Shown: positions 41,409 to 51,756 of the stretch, one piece after another
Position numbering within the stretch: the stretch's first letter is position 1
How the letters are laid out: each line of letters begins with the position of its first letter
Assembly: GCA_945952225.1 (NCBI GenBank)
Contig: CAMFHP010000021.1
Location: 26,004-90,003 of the forward strand
Direction: 5' to 3'
Length of the DNA stretch: 64,000 nucleotides
Source: an uncultured Myxococcaceae bacterium
Lineage (GTDB): Bacteria > Myxococcota_A > Polyangia > Polyangiales > Ga0077539
The notes under the pieces: generated by a model
Told to the model about the DNA's origin: nothing
What the model saw: the letters and a program-made list of their open reading frames with translations, nothing else
The model's database searches: none
Made by a program: the position numbers and the translations under genes

Positions 41409-42043
41409 GTCGCGCCGTCGAGGGGATAGCCGTCGAGCGCGCCCGCGCGGAGCAGCACCTCGACCACGCGGTGAATGGGGAGCCCCACGACGTTGTGGTA
41501 GCTGCCCTCGATGCGCTCGACGAAGGCGCTCGCGAGGCCCTGCACGCCGTAGCCGCCGGCCTTGTCGCGGCCCTCGCCGGTGGCGACGTAGCGGCGAACC
41601 TCGTCTTCGCCGAGCGCGCGGAAGGTCACCGCCGTGGTCTCGGCATAGGCGGGCGCGTCGAAGGCGTCGGCGCCGTGGATCACGAAGCCCGTGGTGACGT
41701 GGTGCGTGCGGCCCGCGAGGAGGCGGAGCATGCGGCGCGCGTCGTCGTCGTCGCGGGGCTTGCCCATGAGCTCGCCGCCGAGGTGCACGATGGTGTCGGC
41801 GCAGAGGAGCCAGCGGCCGTCGGCGCTGCGTCCCTGGCGGTTGAGGGCGTAGAGCGCGGCGGCGCCCTTCTGGCGTGCGAGGCGCGTGGCCATCGCATCG
41901 GGGCGCTCGCCCGGCAGAAGCTGCTCGTCGACGTCGATGCGGAACACCTCCACCGGGATGCCCACGGTCTGGAGGATCTCGAGGCGCCGCGGCGACTGCG
42001 AGCCGAGGAGGAGGGGGTTCGACGGAGAGATGCGCTCAAGCAT
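41405..42043 (-). CDS. maf: Maf-family nucleotide pyrophosphatase
   Basis: A 212-residue Maf/HAM1-type nucleoside triphosphate pyrophosphatase that removes non-canonical or modified nucleotides. The N-terminal GSQSPRRLEIL motif (residues 14-24) and the central CADTIVHLGG segment with the metal-binding Asp are present, followed by GRTHHVTTGFVI and GGYGVQGLAS. Length is typical. The ATG at 42043 is preferred over a much longer upstream frame. It is translationally coupled to the YggS gene and sits 38 bases after the secreted protein at 42082. Confidence 0.93.
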   Translation of the reverse strand: MLERISPSNPLLLGSQSPRRLEILQTVGIPVEVFRIDVDEQLLPGERPDAMATRLARQKGAAALYALNRQGRSADGRWLLCADTIVHLGGELMGKPRDDDDARRMLRLLAGRTHHVTTGFVIHGADAFDAPAYAETTAVTFRALGEDEVRRYVATGEGRDKAGGYGVQGLASAFVERIEGSYHNVVGLPIHRVVEVLLRAGALDGYPLDGAT

Positions 42044-42081
42044 CGGAGGGAGGTCCAATCGTGCCGGGGTTTGCGGATTCG

Positions 42082-42930
42082 TCAACGGCGCGTGCGGGCC
42101 GCGGGCGTGGGGCGCGCGGGCCCCGCGGACTCGGGACGCAGGTCGTGTTCGAAGGTGCTCTGCAGGTCGACGTTGCGACCCCCGAGGTTCATCTGCAGTC
42201 GCATGGAGCCCGTGCTGTGGCTGCGTCCCATGCGTCCGCGACCGAGCTCCAACACGGCGTCGCCGGTGGCCGTGCCCGAGCCGTTGATGCGCACGCCGCG
42301 GAGCGACGCCCCCGACGGGGTGCTCAGCGTCATCGACACGCCCACGGTGGCCGTCTGGGCCTCGCCCGCGCCCTGAATCGCGCGCAGCGTGTAGGTCACG
42401 TCGACGCTCATGTCGAGCGCGCCGGGAACGACATGGAGGGTCCGCGCGACGTGCCACGAGCCGCCCGGTCGCACGGGCTCCGCGGGGAGCTGCGCGCCCA
42501 TCTGATCGAGCGACTCGATGAGCGCGTCGAGCATGGGGCGCACCTCGGCGGGCACGGTGCCCACGGCGCTGCGGGCCGACACGAGGCCCCGCGCGTCCTG
42601 CGTGTACTGGAGCGTGAGCCCGCGCATCGCCGACGCCACCTGCGTGCGCATCGCGGCGGGGAGCTGCTCGCCCGCGAGGTTCATCTCCGTCACGCGGAGC
42701 CGCTGCTGCGCCGAGCCGTCGGGGTTCACGCGCACGGTCTCGACCTCGTGCCGCGCGGTGGTCACCGTGGGCGCGCCGCCGGGCATGGTCTGCGTGGTGC
42801 GCGTGGCGTAGCGCGAGGTCTGCCCCGCGACGTAGCGGTACCGCAGGGCCACGGCGTTCGTCGCAGTCTGCGCGTGCGCCGCACTGGGGAGCGCCATCGC
42901 GACGAGGAGCGCGCGGAGGTGCGTGTGCAT
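42082..42930 (-). CDS. Secreted hypothetical protein
   Basis: A 282-residue protein with a signal peptide (residues 1-20, MHTHLRALLVAMALPSAAHA) and no membrane segment after it. The mature part is beta-rich, with repeated Arg/Thr-rich strands and no known motif; the layout resembles DUF6263-like periplasmic proteins. It lies 17 bases after the pyrD stop on the same strand. Function unknown. Confidence 0.72.
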   Translation of the reverse strand: MHTHLRALLVAMALPSAAHAQTATNAVALRYRYVAGQTSRYATRTTQTMPGGAPTVTTARHEVETVRVNPDGSAQQRLRVTEMNLAGEQLPAAMRTQVASAMRGLTLQYTQDARGLVSARSAVGTVPAEVRPMLDALIESLDQMGAQLPAEPVRPGGSWHVARTLHVVPGALDMSVDVTYTLRAIQGAGEAQTATVGVSMTLSTPSGASLRGVRINGSGTATGDAVLELGRGRMGRSHSTGSMRLQMNLGGRNVDLQSTFEHDLRPESAGPARPTPAARTRR

Positions 42931-42947
42931 CAGAGCGCGCGACGCTA

Positions 42948-44045
42948 TCACCGATGCGCGGACCCGACCACGTCGGCCACGCGCGACACGCCCTCGCGGG
43001 CCATGCGTTCGACGAGCCCGCGGCAGAGGTCGCGCGCCATGGTGGGTCCCTCGTAGACGAAGCCCGTGTACACCTGCACGAGCGAGGCACCCGCGGTGAG
43101 CTTCTCCCACGCGTCGTCGGCGTTGAAGACTCCGCCCACACCCACGATGGGCACGCGCCCGTCGGTGCGCCTCCAGAGCCGCGCGATGACGGCCGTGGAG
43201 CGCGCGCGCAGCGGAGCCCCCGAGAGCCCGCCCGCGCCCATCGCGGCCACGTGCGCCGGGTCGGTGACGAGCCCCTCGCGCGAGAGCGTGGTGTTCGTCG
43301 CGATGAGCCCATCGAGCGACTCGTCGCGTGCGAGGTCGGCCACCGCATCGAGGTCTTCGTCTGCGAGGTCCGGCGCGATCTTCACGAGCAGCGGAACACG
43401 TCGCCCGTCGAGGGCCTCTCGCACCGCGCGCACGATCGGTCGCAGCGCGTCGACCGACTGGAGCGAGCGCAGGCCCGGCGTGTTGGGCGACGACACGTTG
43501 ATCACGAGGTAGTCGGCGAGCGGTGCGAGTCGACGCGCGCCGTCGGCGTATTCCGCGGGCGCATCTTCGAGGGGCGTGACCTTCGACTTGCCGAGGTTCA
43601 AACCGAGCACGATGCCCTCGGGCCGATGCGCGCGCAGGGCGATCTCGGCCGCATCGACCCCCGCGTTGTTGAAGCCCATGCGGTTGAGCACCGCGCGGTC
43701 TGCGGGCAGTCGAAAGAGCCGCGGACGGTCGTTGCCCGGCTGCGCGCGCCCCGTGAGCGTGCCCACCTCGACGGCGCCGAAGCCCAGCGCGCCGAGCGCG
43801 TTGTAGAGCGCCGCGCCCTTGTCGAAGCCCGCGGCCACGCCGAAGGGGTTGCGAAAGCGGAGCCCGAACGCGTCGACCGCGAGGCGCGCGTCGTCGACAG
43901 GCGCGAGCGCGGCGCGCACCGCGGCACGCAAGGGCGACACGCGGTGCACGAGCGAGAGTCCGCGCGCGGCGACCTCGTGGGCGCGCTCGGCGTCGAGGGC
44001 GAACATGCTCGGGCGAACGACGTGGTGGTAGACAGTGCGGAGCAT
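42948..44045 (-). CDS. pyrD: Dihydroorotate dehydrogenase, class 2 (quinone)
   Basis: A 365-residue class 2 dihydroorotate dehydrogenase, a membrane-associated enzyme that oxidises dihydroorotate to orotate and passes electrons to quinone in pyrimidine synthesis. An N-terminal helical membrane-association segment (residues 1-35) is followed by the FMN barrel: NPFGVAAGFDKGA, NRMGFNNAG, NVSSPNTPGLRSLQ with the catalytic Ser, and GVGGVFNADDAWEKL. The ATG at 44045 was chosen because the 9 extra upstream residues lack family similarity. Length is normal for class 2. Confidence 0.95.
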   Translation of the reverse strand: MLRTVYHHVVRPSMFALDAERAHEVAARGLSLVHRVSPLRAAVRAALAPVDDARLAVDAFGLRFRNPFGVAAGFDKGAALYNALGALGFGAVEVGTLTGRAQPGNDRPRLFRLPADRAVLNRMGFNNAGVDAAEIALRAHRPEGIVLGLNLGKSKVTPLEDAPAEYADGARRLAPLADYLVINVSSPNTPGLRSLQSVDALRPIVRAVREALDGRRVPLLVKIAPDLADEDLDAVADLARDESLDGLIATNTTLSREGLVTDPAHVAAMGAGGLSGAPLRARSTAVIARLWRRTDGRVPIVGVGGVFNADDAWEKLTAGASLVQVYTGFVYEGPTMARDLCRGLVERMAREGVSRVADVVGSAHR

Positions 44046-44097
44046 CGCGCGGCGACTTCTACACAGCTCCACACGCGACGTCGAATGCGGCGGCGGG

Positions 44098-45249
44098 TCA
44101 GCGCGCGCAGTCGATCCGTTGCGAGGCGCCCGCGCCGTTGGCGAGCGACACGACGACGAAGCCGCGCGGCGTGGGCTGCACGGCGTTGACGTCGCACACG
44201 CTGCCTTCGAGCCGGTGCTGCGCCACGGTGGCGCGCAGCCCTACGTCGAGGACGGTGAGCAGGCACGCGGCGCCGGCCTCCTGCGTGGAGTGCAGCGTGA
44301 GCACGCGATCGCCCGACACCGACGCGCCCACCACGTCGCCGACGGTCGTGGGGAGGAGGTAGTGCGCGCCCGTCGTGAGATGCTCGATGCGCAGCGAGCT
44401 CGCGCCCGTGTCGCCTGCGTTGCCATCGTGCGAGATGCGCACGCGACGGCAACCGCTCCGGGGGCACGCGACGACGCCTTCGACGCCGCCGGAGACGCCG
44501 CTCCAGAGGGTCTCTCCGTCGGGCGAGAGCACCCACGTGGGATCGAGGCCGCCGGTCGCGTCGGAGCCCGACACGACGATGTGACCCGCGTCCCACCGCA
44601 CGCGGAGGTCGCGCACGCTCACGTCGGTGTCGCCTGTTCGCAGCGTTCGCACGGGGCCGAGCGGGCTGCCCGTCGCATCGAGCACCTGGAGCTGCGGCTC
44701 GCCATGGCCGCATCCCTCGCGCGTGCGGCGGTGCCACGCGAGCGCCACACGCCCCGCCATCGCCGTGATCGACGGCATGCACGCGCTCTCGGGGAGCGGG
44801 CTTCGCAGCGGTTGCGGATTGGTGAGCCGATCGTCGAGCGCGAGGAGTCGCATGCCCCGCGGGTCGCCGTTGTCGTCGAGGCGCGCGCTCTGCACCGCGA
44901 GGTACGCACCGCCGGACCACGCGAGCGTGGGGCCGCCGAGCGCGAGGGCGAGCGAGGCGGGCACGTCTCCATCGCCACGAGGACCGCGCCAGTGCAGCTC
45001 CGAGCCCGAGCCCACGTGCACGAACACCCGCACGCCGTCGGGGCCTCGCGCAGCCCACGGAGCGCCTACGGGCGCGCCTGTCTGCGCGGTGGTCAACGGC
45101 TCCGCGGCGCCGACCTCGCAGCGGTACGCGAGCCCGTTGCGGAGCGAGTCGAGCGGAACGGGCGCGGCGCCATCGCCGGTGGAGTCGGGGTCGCGTCCCG
45201 AGCAGCCCCACGCGAGGGCTGCGCACACGAACAACGGAGTGAGACGCAC
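44098..45249 (-). CDS. Hypothetical beta-propeller-like lipoprotein
   Basis: A 383-residue lipoprotein with signal peptide and lipobox LAWGC at residues 12-16. The mature part is rich in short beta repeats (LTWSGGAYLAVQ-like, WVLSPDGETLWSG) and has seven or more Cys. The pattern suggests a propeller, but I see no family match. It lies 126 bases downstream of lon, with a terminator-like hairpin in between, so it probably has its own promoter. Function unknown. Confidence 0.72.
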   Translation of the reverse strand: MRLTPLFVCAALAWGCSGRDPDSTGDGAAPVPLDSLRNGLAYRCEVGAAEPLTTAQTGAPVGAPWAARGPDGVRVFVHVGSGSELHWRGPRGDGDVPASLALALGGPTLAWSGGAYLAVQSARLDDNGDPRGMRLLALDDRLTNPQPLRSPLPESACMPSITAMAGRVALAWHRRTREGCGHGEPQLQVLDATGSPLGPVRTLRTGDTDVSVRDLRVRWDAGHIVVSGSDATGGLDPTWVLSPDGETLWSGVSGGVEGVVACPRSGCRRVRISHDGNAGDTGASSLRIEHLTTGAHYLLPTTVGDVVGASVSGDRVLTLHSTQEAGAACLLTVLDVGLRATVAQHRLEGSVCDVNAVQPTPRGFVVVSLANGAGASQRIDCAR

Positions 45250-45270
45250 GGTCGCGAGACTAGCCGAGGA

Positions 45271-45308
45271 GACGCCCCGCCGTCGCGCATGGCGCGCGGT
45301 GGAGCGTC
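45271..45308 (-). terminator. Hairpin downstream of lon
   Basis: An inverted repeat of about 16 pairs with a small bulge (outer GACGC / GCGTC, inner CGCGC / GCGCG) lies 68 bases past the lon stop, between lon and the next lipoprotein gene on the same strand. No T tract. Confidence 0.5.
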
Positions 45309-45375
45309 ACTCGGAGCGTGGGGGTGTGTGCGGTGTGGGAGGCGGGCGAGCGCCGACGCGGAGGGCGCGCGGAGC

Positions 45376-47787
<2,412 letters not shown>

Positions 47788-47832
47788 TGTCACCTCAAAA
47801 ATCTTCCACGCTCTGGCCGCGGACGTCCGGGG

Positions 47833-47861
47833 ACAATAGTCACGCCCCCTACGCAGCGCAA
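47833..47861 (-). promoter_or_regulatory. Candidate lon promoter
   Basis: On the minus strand, -35 TTGCGC (47856-47861), 17-base spacer, -10 TATTGT (47833-47838). It lies about 45 bases upstream of the lon start. Motif scores are moderate. Confidence 0.35.
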
Positions 47862-48043
47862 CGACACAAAAACTCCCCGACGCGCGCGCTCCAGAATCAG
47901 AGCATCCCGTGTCAAACCGCTGCAAATCAAGCCCGATCGCGTGAGCCCATCGCCCCACGACGAGGCCGCGCGTGAGCCTCGCATGACCTGCTCGTCGCTG
48001 CGTGTCCGCGCGCCGGGTGTGTTATCCACGCGCCGCTTCTCCC

Positions 48044-49327
48044 ATGGAACTCTCCCCTGCCTGGCTGCTCGGTTGGCGCTGTCTCTACGCCCTCGCGCTC
48101 GCGCTCGCGCCGTGGGCGCTGCCCCTCGACGCGCCGTTGCCTGACTCCCCCGACGCGCTGATGCTGCGCGCGTTCCTGGGCTGGCTCGGCGTGGCGCTGA
48201 TGGTCTCCTTCGCGGTCGCACTCGCTCGACGCTCCGATGCGCGAAGGTGGCCCCTCGTGACGGGCCTTCTCGCATTCGCGCTCGCGCTTGCGTCGGCGTG
48301 GTGGCTGCCCGCGCGCGGGCTCCCTCTGGGCGTGAGCGTGTGGGCCCTCGGTCCGCTCGTGTGGGCGACGCTGGTGGGCGCGCGCGCCGTGACCCTTCCG
48401 CGTGCGCGCAGGGCGCCTGCGCTTGCGGGGCTGATGGTGATGGGGGCGGTGACGGTGGCCTTCGCGGCGCCGCGGGTGCGCTCTGTCGAGGCCATGTGGC
48501 GCGCCACCACGGAGCGCGCGCCGACCCACGCGGAGGCGTGGCGCGCGCTGGTGAAGATCACGGCTGCGCGTGGGGATCGAGTGGGCGCGCGGAGGCTCCT
48601 CGATCGCTGCCTGCAGTCCTCTCCGCGGGCCACGGCGTGCGCGCTCGATCGTGCGGAGATCCTGCTGCGAGACCGCGCCTTCGCAGCCGCCGCGCGCGAT
48701 GCGGCGACGGTGCTCGCGACGCAACCGGAGAGCCCGCGCGCGAACGTGCTCCGCGCATCGGCGCTCGCGCGGCAGATGCCCATCCCGTCCGACGCCCTGG
48801 AGGCCGCGCGCAAGGCCGTGGAGTACGCGCCCCGCGAGGCCGAGGCCCACTACGCGCTCGCGCTGTGCCTCGATGCGGCGGGCCGTGTCGACGAGGCGCG
48901 CACGCACGCGCAGACGGCCGCCACGCTCGGCGGCGGAAGTGATGTGCGACTGCTCCAATCGCTCCTCGCGCTGCGCACGGGCGACGCGGCGATGGCGCGC
49001 AGCACCGTCGAAGGTGTGCTCCGCAACGCGGGTGAAGACGCGCGGGCCTGGTACACGCTCGGCCTCGTAGAGCAGCAGGCGGGGCACTACAACGCCGCCC
49101 GCGAGGCGTACCTCCACTCGCTCCGCATCGACCGCACGGGCTACGCGGCGCGCTACAACATGGCCACGCTCGCGATGGGCGCAGGCGCGCGCGAAGAGGC
49201 GCGGCACCACCTGGAGCTGCTCCTGCGCGACCATCCGGGCGACCCCGCGGGCGTGGCGCTCCAGCGTCAGCTCGATGGCCTTCCGCCGCTGCCGTCGACG
49301 ATGCTCGTTCGCCCGCCGTCGCTCTGA
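48044..49327 (+). CDS. TPR protein with N-terminal membrane segments
   Basis: A 427-residue protein. Five hydrophobic segments occupy residues 10-155, then the soluble tail has about seven TPR motifs (EAWRALVKITAARGD, AHYALALCLDAAGR, AWYTLGLVEQQAGHYNAAREAY and others), which pack helix pairs to hold protein partners. It is likely an inner-membrane scaffold with the TPRs in the periplasm or cytoplasm (not resolvable). The ATG at 48044 is preferred over a longer frame with no signal. It diverges from lon and converges with the secreted protein at 49423. Confidence 0.78.
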   Translation: MELSPAWLLGWRCLYALALALAPWALPLDAPLPDSPDALMLRAFLGWLGVALMVSFAVALARRSDARRWPLVTGLLAFALALASAWWLPARGLPLGVSVWALGPLVWATLVGARAVTLPRARRAPALAGLMVMGAVTVAFAAPRVRSVEAMWRATTERAPTHAEAWRALVKITAARGDRVGARRLLDRCLQSSPRATACALDRAEILLRDRAFAAAARDAATVLATQPESPRANVLRASALARQMPIPSDALEAARKAVEYAPREAEAHYALALCLDAAGRVDEARTHAQTAATLGGGSDVRLLQSLLALRTGDAAMARSTVEGVLRNAGEDARAWYTLGLVEQQAGHYNAAREAYLHSLRIDRTGYAARYNMATLAMGAGAREEARHHLELLLRDHPGDPAGVALQRQLDGLPPLPSTMLVRPPSL

Positions 49328-49355
49328 ACGGCAGCTCTGCACCGCGCAAATGACC

Positions 49356-49393
49356 GACGCCCGCGCCGCTCGTTGGAGCGTGCCGCGGGCGTC
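49356..49393. terminator. Bidirectional hairpin terminator
   Basis: A perfect 10-base inverted repeat (GACGCCCGCG / CGCGGGCGTC) with an inner CGCTC / GAGCG pair in the loop, midway between convergent genes. No T tract on either side. Confidence 0.65.
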
Positions 49394-49422
49394 GATGCAT
49401 TCAGCGATCGGTCAGGCTGCGA

Positions 49423-50898
49423 TCAGAGGCAGCAGGCGTAGCCGTAGCGGTCCGTCGCGGGGTTCGGGTCGTCGGCCTGGCTGGAGAGCAGGCCGCCCAC
49501 GCGGTTGTTGTCGTTGTCCGCGCCGTTGTTCGTCCACGCGCGGATGCCGGGGAAGCGGCCCGCATTGCGGATCGACTGCATCTGGCTGTTCGAGCAGATG
49601 TCGGCGCCGATGCGGGCGCAGGCGCGCGCGGCGTCGAAGAAGGTCGCGTCTTCGACCGTGCGCGTGGCCATCACGCACACGCCGTTCACAATCGAGCCGG
49701 GCGCGGGGCACGAGAAGTCCGCCGGGCGCTGGTTGATGCAGCACGCATAGGCCCAGGCGTTGTTCCACGCAGGGTTGTCGGCGGTGCGGGCGCCCACGAC
49801 CGCGGCGAAGCGCGCGTTGTCGTTGTCCGACACCTCGTTGGTGAGGCGGCGGATGTCGCCGGAGAAGCGCCCCGCGTCGTTGAGCGTCACGTACTGCGAC
49901 TTTGAGCAGAGGTCACTGTGGAGCGAGGCGCACACGCGCGCGGCGGCGAGGGAGGTCGTCTCCTCGCGATTGTTGATGAAGGTGATGCGCACGCCGGCGC
50001 CGGTCGAACCCATCGCGGGGATGAGCGTGGAGCGCGACACATCGTCAGCAGGTGCCGCACCCGCGCAGCAGGCAAAGCCAAACGTGTTGCTGATCGTAGG
50101 GTCGTCGACCGCCGGGGCGCCGAGCACGAAGCCCAGGCGGTTGCCATCGTTGTCCGAGAAGTGCTTCGACCACACGTTACGGCGGCCCACGACGTCGTTG
50201 TAGAACATGTCGGCGCCGACACCTTCATGTGCGTAACGGAGGCGCATGTATTGGGTCGCCGAGCAGAGGTCGCTGTTGAGACCCGAACAGGTGGTGGCCG
50301 CCGTGTTCCAGTCGGTGCCGGGGTTGGTGTTGTCGCTGTAGGTGACGCACACGCCCTCGATGCGCGTTCCCGCCACGCAGCGGCTCTCGCTGTTGCCCGA
50401 CGAGCCCGAGCCCATCGTCGCGATCGCGGGACCGACCCAACGGCCCATGGAGTCGATCACCATCGTGCCGCCGACGGAGATGCTCCGCGGGGTGATGTCA
50501 CCCACCGCGTTGCCTGCCACGAGGGCGTAGGGAACGCTCGTGATGACCTCGCGCGGCGTCATCTCGGGATCGGACCCGACCTGCACCGCGAGGTAGCGCG
50601 ACGAGCCGTTGAACACCGTCGAGGGGAAGGGCGTGGTCGCGCCGAGTTGCACCGAGAAGAAGCCCTCGTCGAGGGTCACGGAGTTGGTCTCCGTCCACAG
50701 CACCATGCCGCCGGTCGCGGCGTCGTAGATGCGGTAGGTGACCGTCTGGCGGCCGCTGAGGGGACCGCCCGTCGAGTCGAAGAGACGGCCCTGGTGCATG
50801 AGGGTCTGCGGGACGCCCTGCGCGCTGGCCGTCTCCGGCGCGAATGCAGCGGCGGCCGAGACGAGAGCGATCGCGAGAGCCTTGCGAAGCGAGAGCAT
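49423..50898 (-). CDS. Secreted protein with three Cys-rich Ala-Cys-Cys repeats
   Basis: A 491-residue secreted protein. Signal peptide at residues 1-28, then a fibre-like N-terminal domain (30-150) with RIYDAATGG and DEGFFSVQLG, common in bacterial surface proteins. Residues about 180-491 hold three tandem repeats of about 95 residues, each with a Cys (VCVTYSD; ARVCASL; ARACARI), then SDLCS or ADICS, SDNDN or ADNDN, and a final YACC/FACC. The repeat is new to me and its function unknown. The ATG at 50898 has GGAGG 8 bases upstream, decisive over the earlier Met. It follows the lipoprotein gene at 50960 by 61 bases. Confidence 0.78.
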   Translation of the reverse strand: MLSLRKALAIALVSAAAAFAPETASAQGVPQTLMHQGRLFDSTGGPLSGRQTVTYRIYDAATGGMVLWTETNSVTLDEGFFSVQLGATTPFPSTVFNGSSRYLAVQVGSDPEMTPREVITSVPYALVAGNAVGDITPRSISVGGTMVIDSMGRWVGPAIATMGSGSSGNSESRCVAGTRIEGVCVTYSDNTNPGTDWNTAATTCSGLNSDLCSATQYMRLRYAHEGVGADMFYNDVVGRRNVWSKHFSDNDGNRLGFVLGAPAVDDPTISNTFGFACCAGAAPADDVSRSTLIPAMGSTGAGVRITFINNREETTSLAAARVCASLHSDLCSKSQYVTLNDAGRFSGDIRRLTNEVSDNDNARFAAVVGARTADNPAWNNAWAYACCINQRPADFSCPAPGSIVNGVCVMATRTVEDATFFDAARACARIGADICSNSQMQSIRNAGRFPGIRAWTNNGADNDNNRVGGLLSSQADDPNPATDRYGYACCL

Positions 50899-50906
50899 GT
50901 TCGAGT

Positions 50907-50911
50907 CCTCC
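50907..50911 (-). promoter_or_regulatory. Ribosome binding site of the triple-repeat protein
   Basis: GGAGG on the minus strand, 8 bases before the ATG at 50898. The alternative ATG (50913) would place this site inside the gene. Confidence 0.6.
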
Positions 50912-50959
50912 ATCGCGCCTGCGCGCGCTTGATCTTCTTCGGTGTGAATCGGTTGAAAC

Positions 50960-51622
50960 CTATCGCGAGCCGCCGGTCGCCCCGATGAGCCCGCCGCGGA
51001 GGCGGAAGCCCGTGGAGCGCATCACCGACTGGTTCGTCGTCGACTGGCCGAGCGTCGAGACCATGCGGAAGCTCGGCGAGCGCATCACGTCGCCAGAGCT
51101 CACGAGGCTCGTGCCGCGGTGGCCGGGGATGCCGAGATCCACCGGCATGTCGACGGGAACGTCCACGGCGGCGTCGCGCACGTCGCTGCCCGCGTCGATG
51201 AGCATCACATCGGGCCCGCTGTCAGGCGTTCCACTGTCCATCATGCTCGCGTCGACGCCGCTGTCGGGCATTCCGCTGTCGACGGGACCGCTGTCGGGCG
51301 TTCCGCTGTCAGGCGTTCCGCTGTCGACGGGGCCGCTGTCGGGCGTTCCGCTGTCGACAGGGCCGTTGTCGACGGCCGCATCGACCGGCGTCGCGTCGGG
51401 CTGCTCGGCGTCAGCAGGCGTGACGTCGGGCGTGGCATCGACCGGCGTCGCGTCGGGCTGCTCGGCGTCGGTTGGCGTGGCGTCGCCGGGGCCATCGGCC
51501 TGCACGTCGGCAGCACCGTCGGCGCGTCCGTCGGGGGCCACCACGGAGGTGCTGTTGTCGCCGCAACCCGCCGCGAGGGCGGCACAAGCGAGCAGCGAGA
51601 GGAACATCGGTCGGAGCGTCAT
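50960..51622 (-). CDS. Asp/Pro-rich stalk lipoprotein
   Basis: A 220-residue lipoprotein: signal peptide with lipobox LAAGC near residue 20, then about 140 residues of low complexity built of DATPVDA, DSGTPDSGP and similar acidic repeats, then a C-terminal 45-residue segment (TSLVSSGDVMRSPSFRMVS..., ending RLRGGLIGATGGSR). That C-terminal segment keeps its Ser/Arg/Gly pattern outside the repeats and is the likely functional part. AAGGA lies 10 bases before the ATG at 51622. It is probably co-transcribed with the triple-repeat protein. No known family. Confidence 0.75.
   Translation of the reverse strand: MTLRPMFLSLLACAALAAGCGDNSTSVVAPDGRADGAADVQADGPGDATPTDAEQPDATPVDATPDVTPADAEQPDATPVDAAVDNGPVDSGTPDSGPVDSGTPDSGTPDSGPVDSGMPDSGVDASMMDSGTPDSGPDVMLIDAGSDVRDAAVDVPVDMPVDLGIPGHRGTSLVSSGDVMRSPSFRMVSTLGQSTTNQSVMRSTGFRLRGGLIGATGGSR
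51205..51375. repeat. 15-base imperfect tandem repeat in the Asp/Pro stalk
   Basis: Alternating CCGCTGTCGGGCGTT and CCGCTGTCGACGGGG-type units on the plus strand encode the DSGTPDSGP stalk. The near-identity shows recent slippage. Confidence 0.75.
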
Positions 51623-51659
51623 GCGAGAGCGTCCTTCGAGCCTGTTCAGGTGAAGCGTG

Positions 51660-51689
51660 ACGGTAACCGTACAGATGAAATCGCGTCAA
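51660..51689 (-). promoter_or_regulatory. Candidate promoter with overlapping palindrome
   Basis: Minus-strand TTGACG (51684-51689), 18-base spacer, TACCGT (51660-51665). The -10 is inside the 11-base palindrome ACGGTAACCGT (51660-51670), a possible operator. It lies about 38 bases before the lipoprotein start at 51622. Confidence 0.33.
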
Positions 51690-51756
51690 CGACCATTCCG
51701 ACGATCTTCCCGCCGCTGGCAGGATGCGTCGTGAACTGGCTGAACGGGGCGTGGGG

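Noticed and set aside
48022..48030. DnaA-box-like TTATCCACG upstream of the TPR gene
   Set aside because: A single copy with one mismatch and no other boxes or AT-rich region; not an origin.
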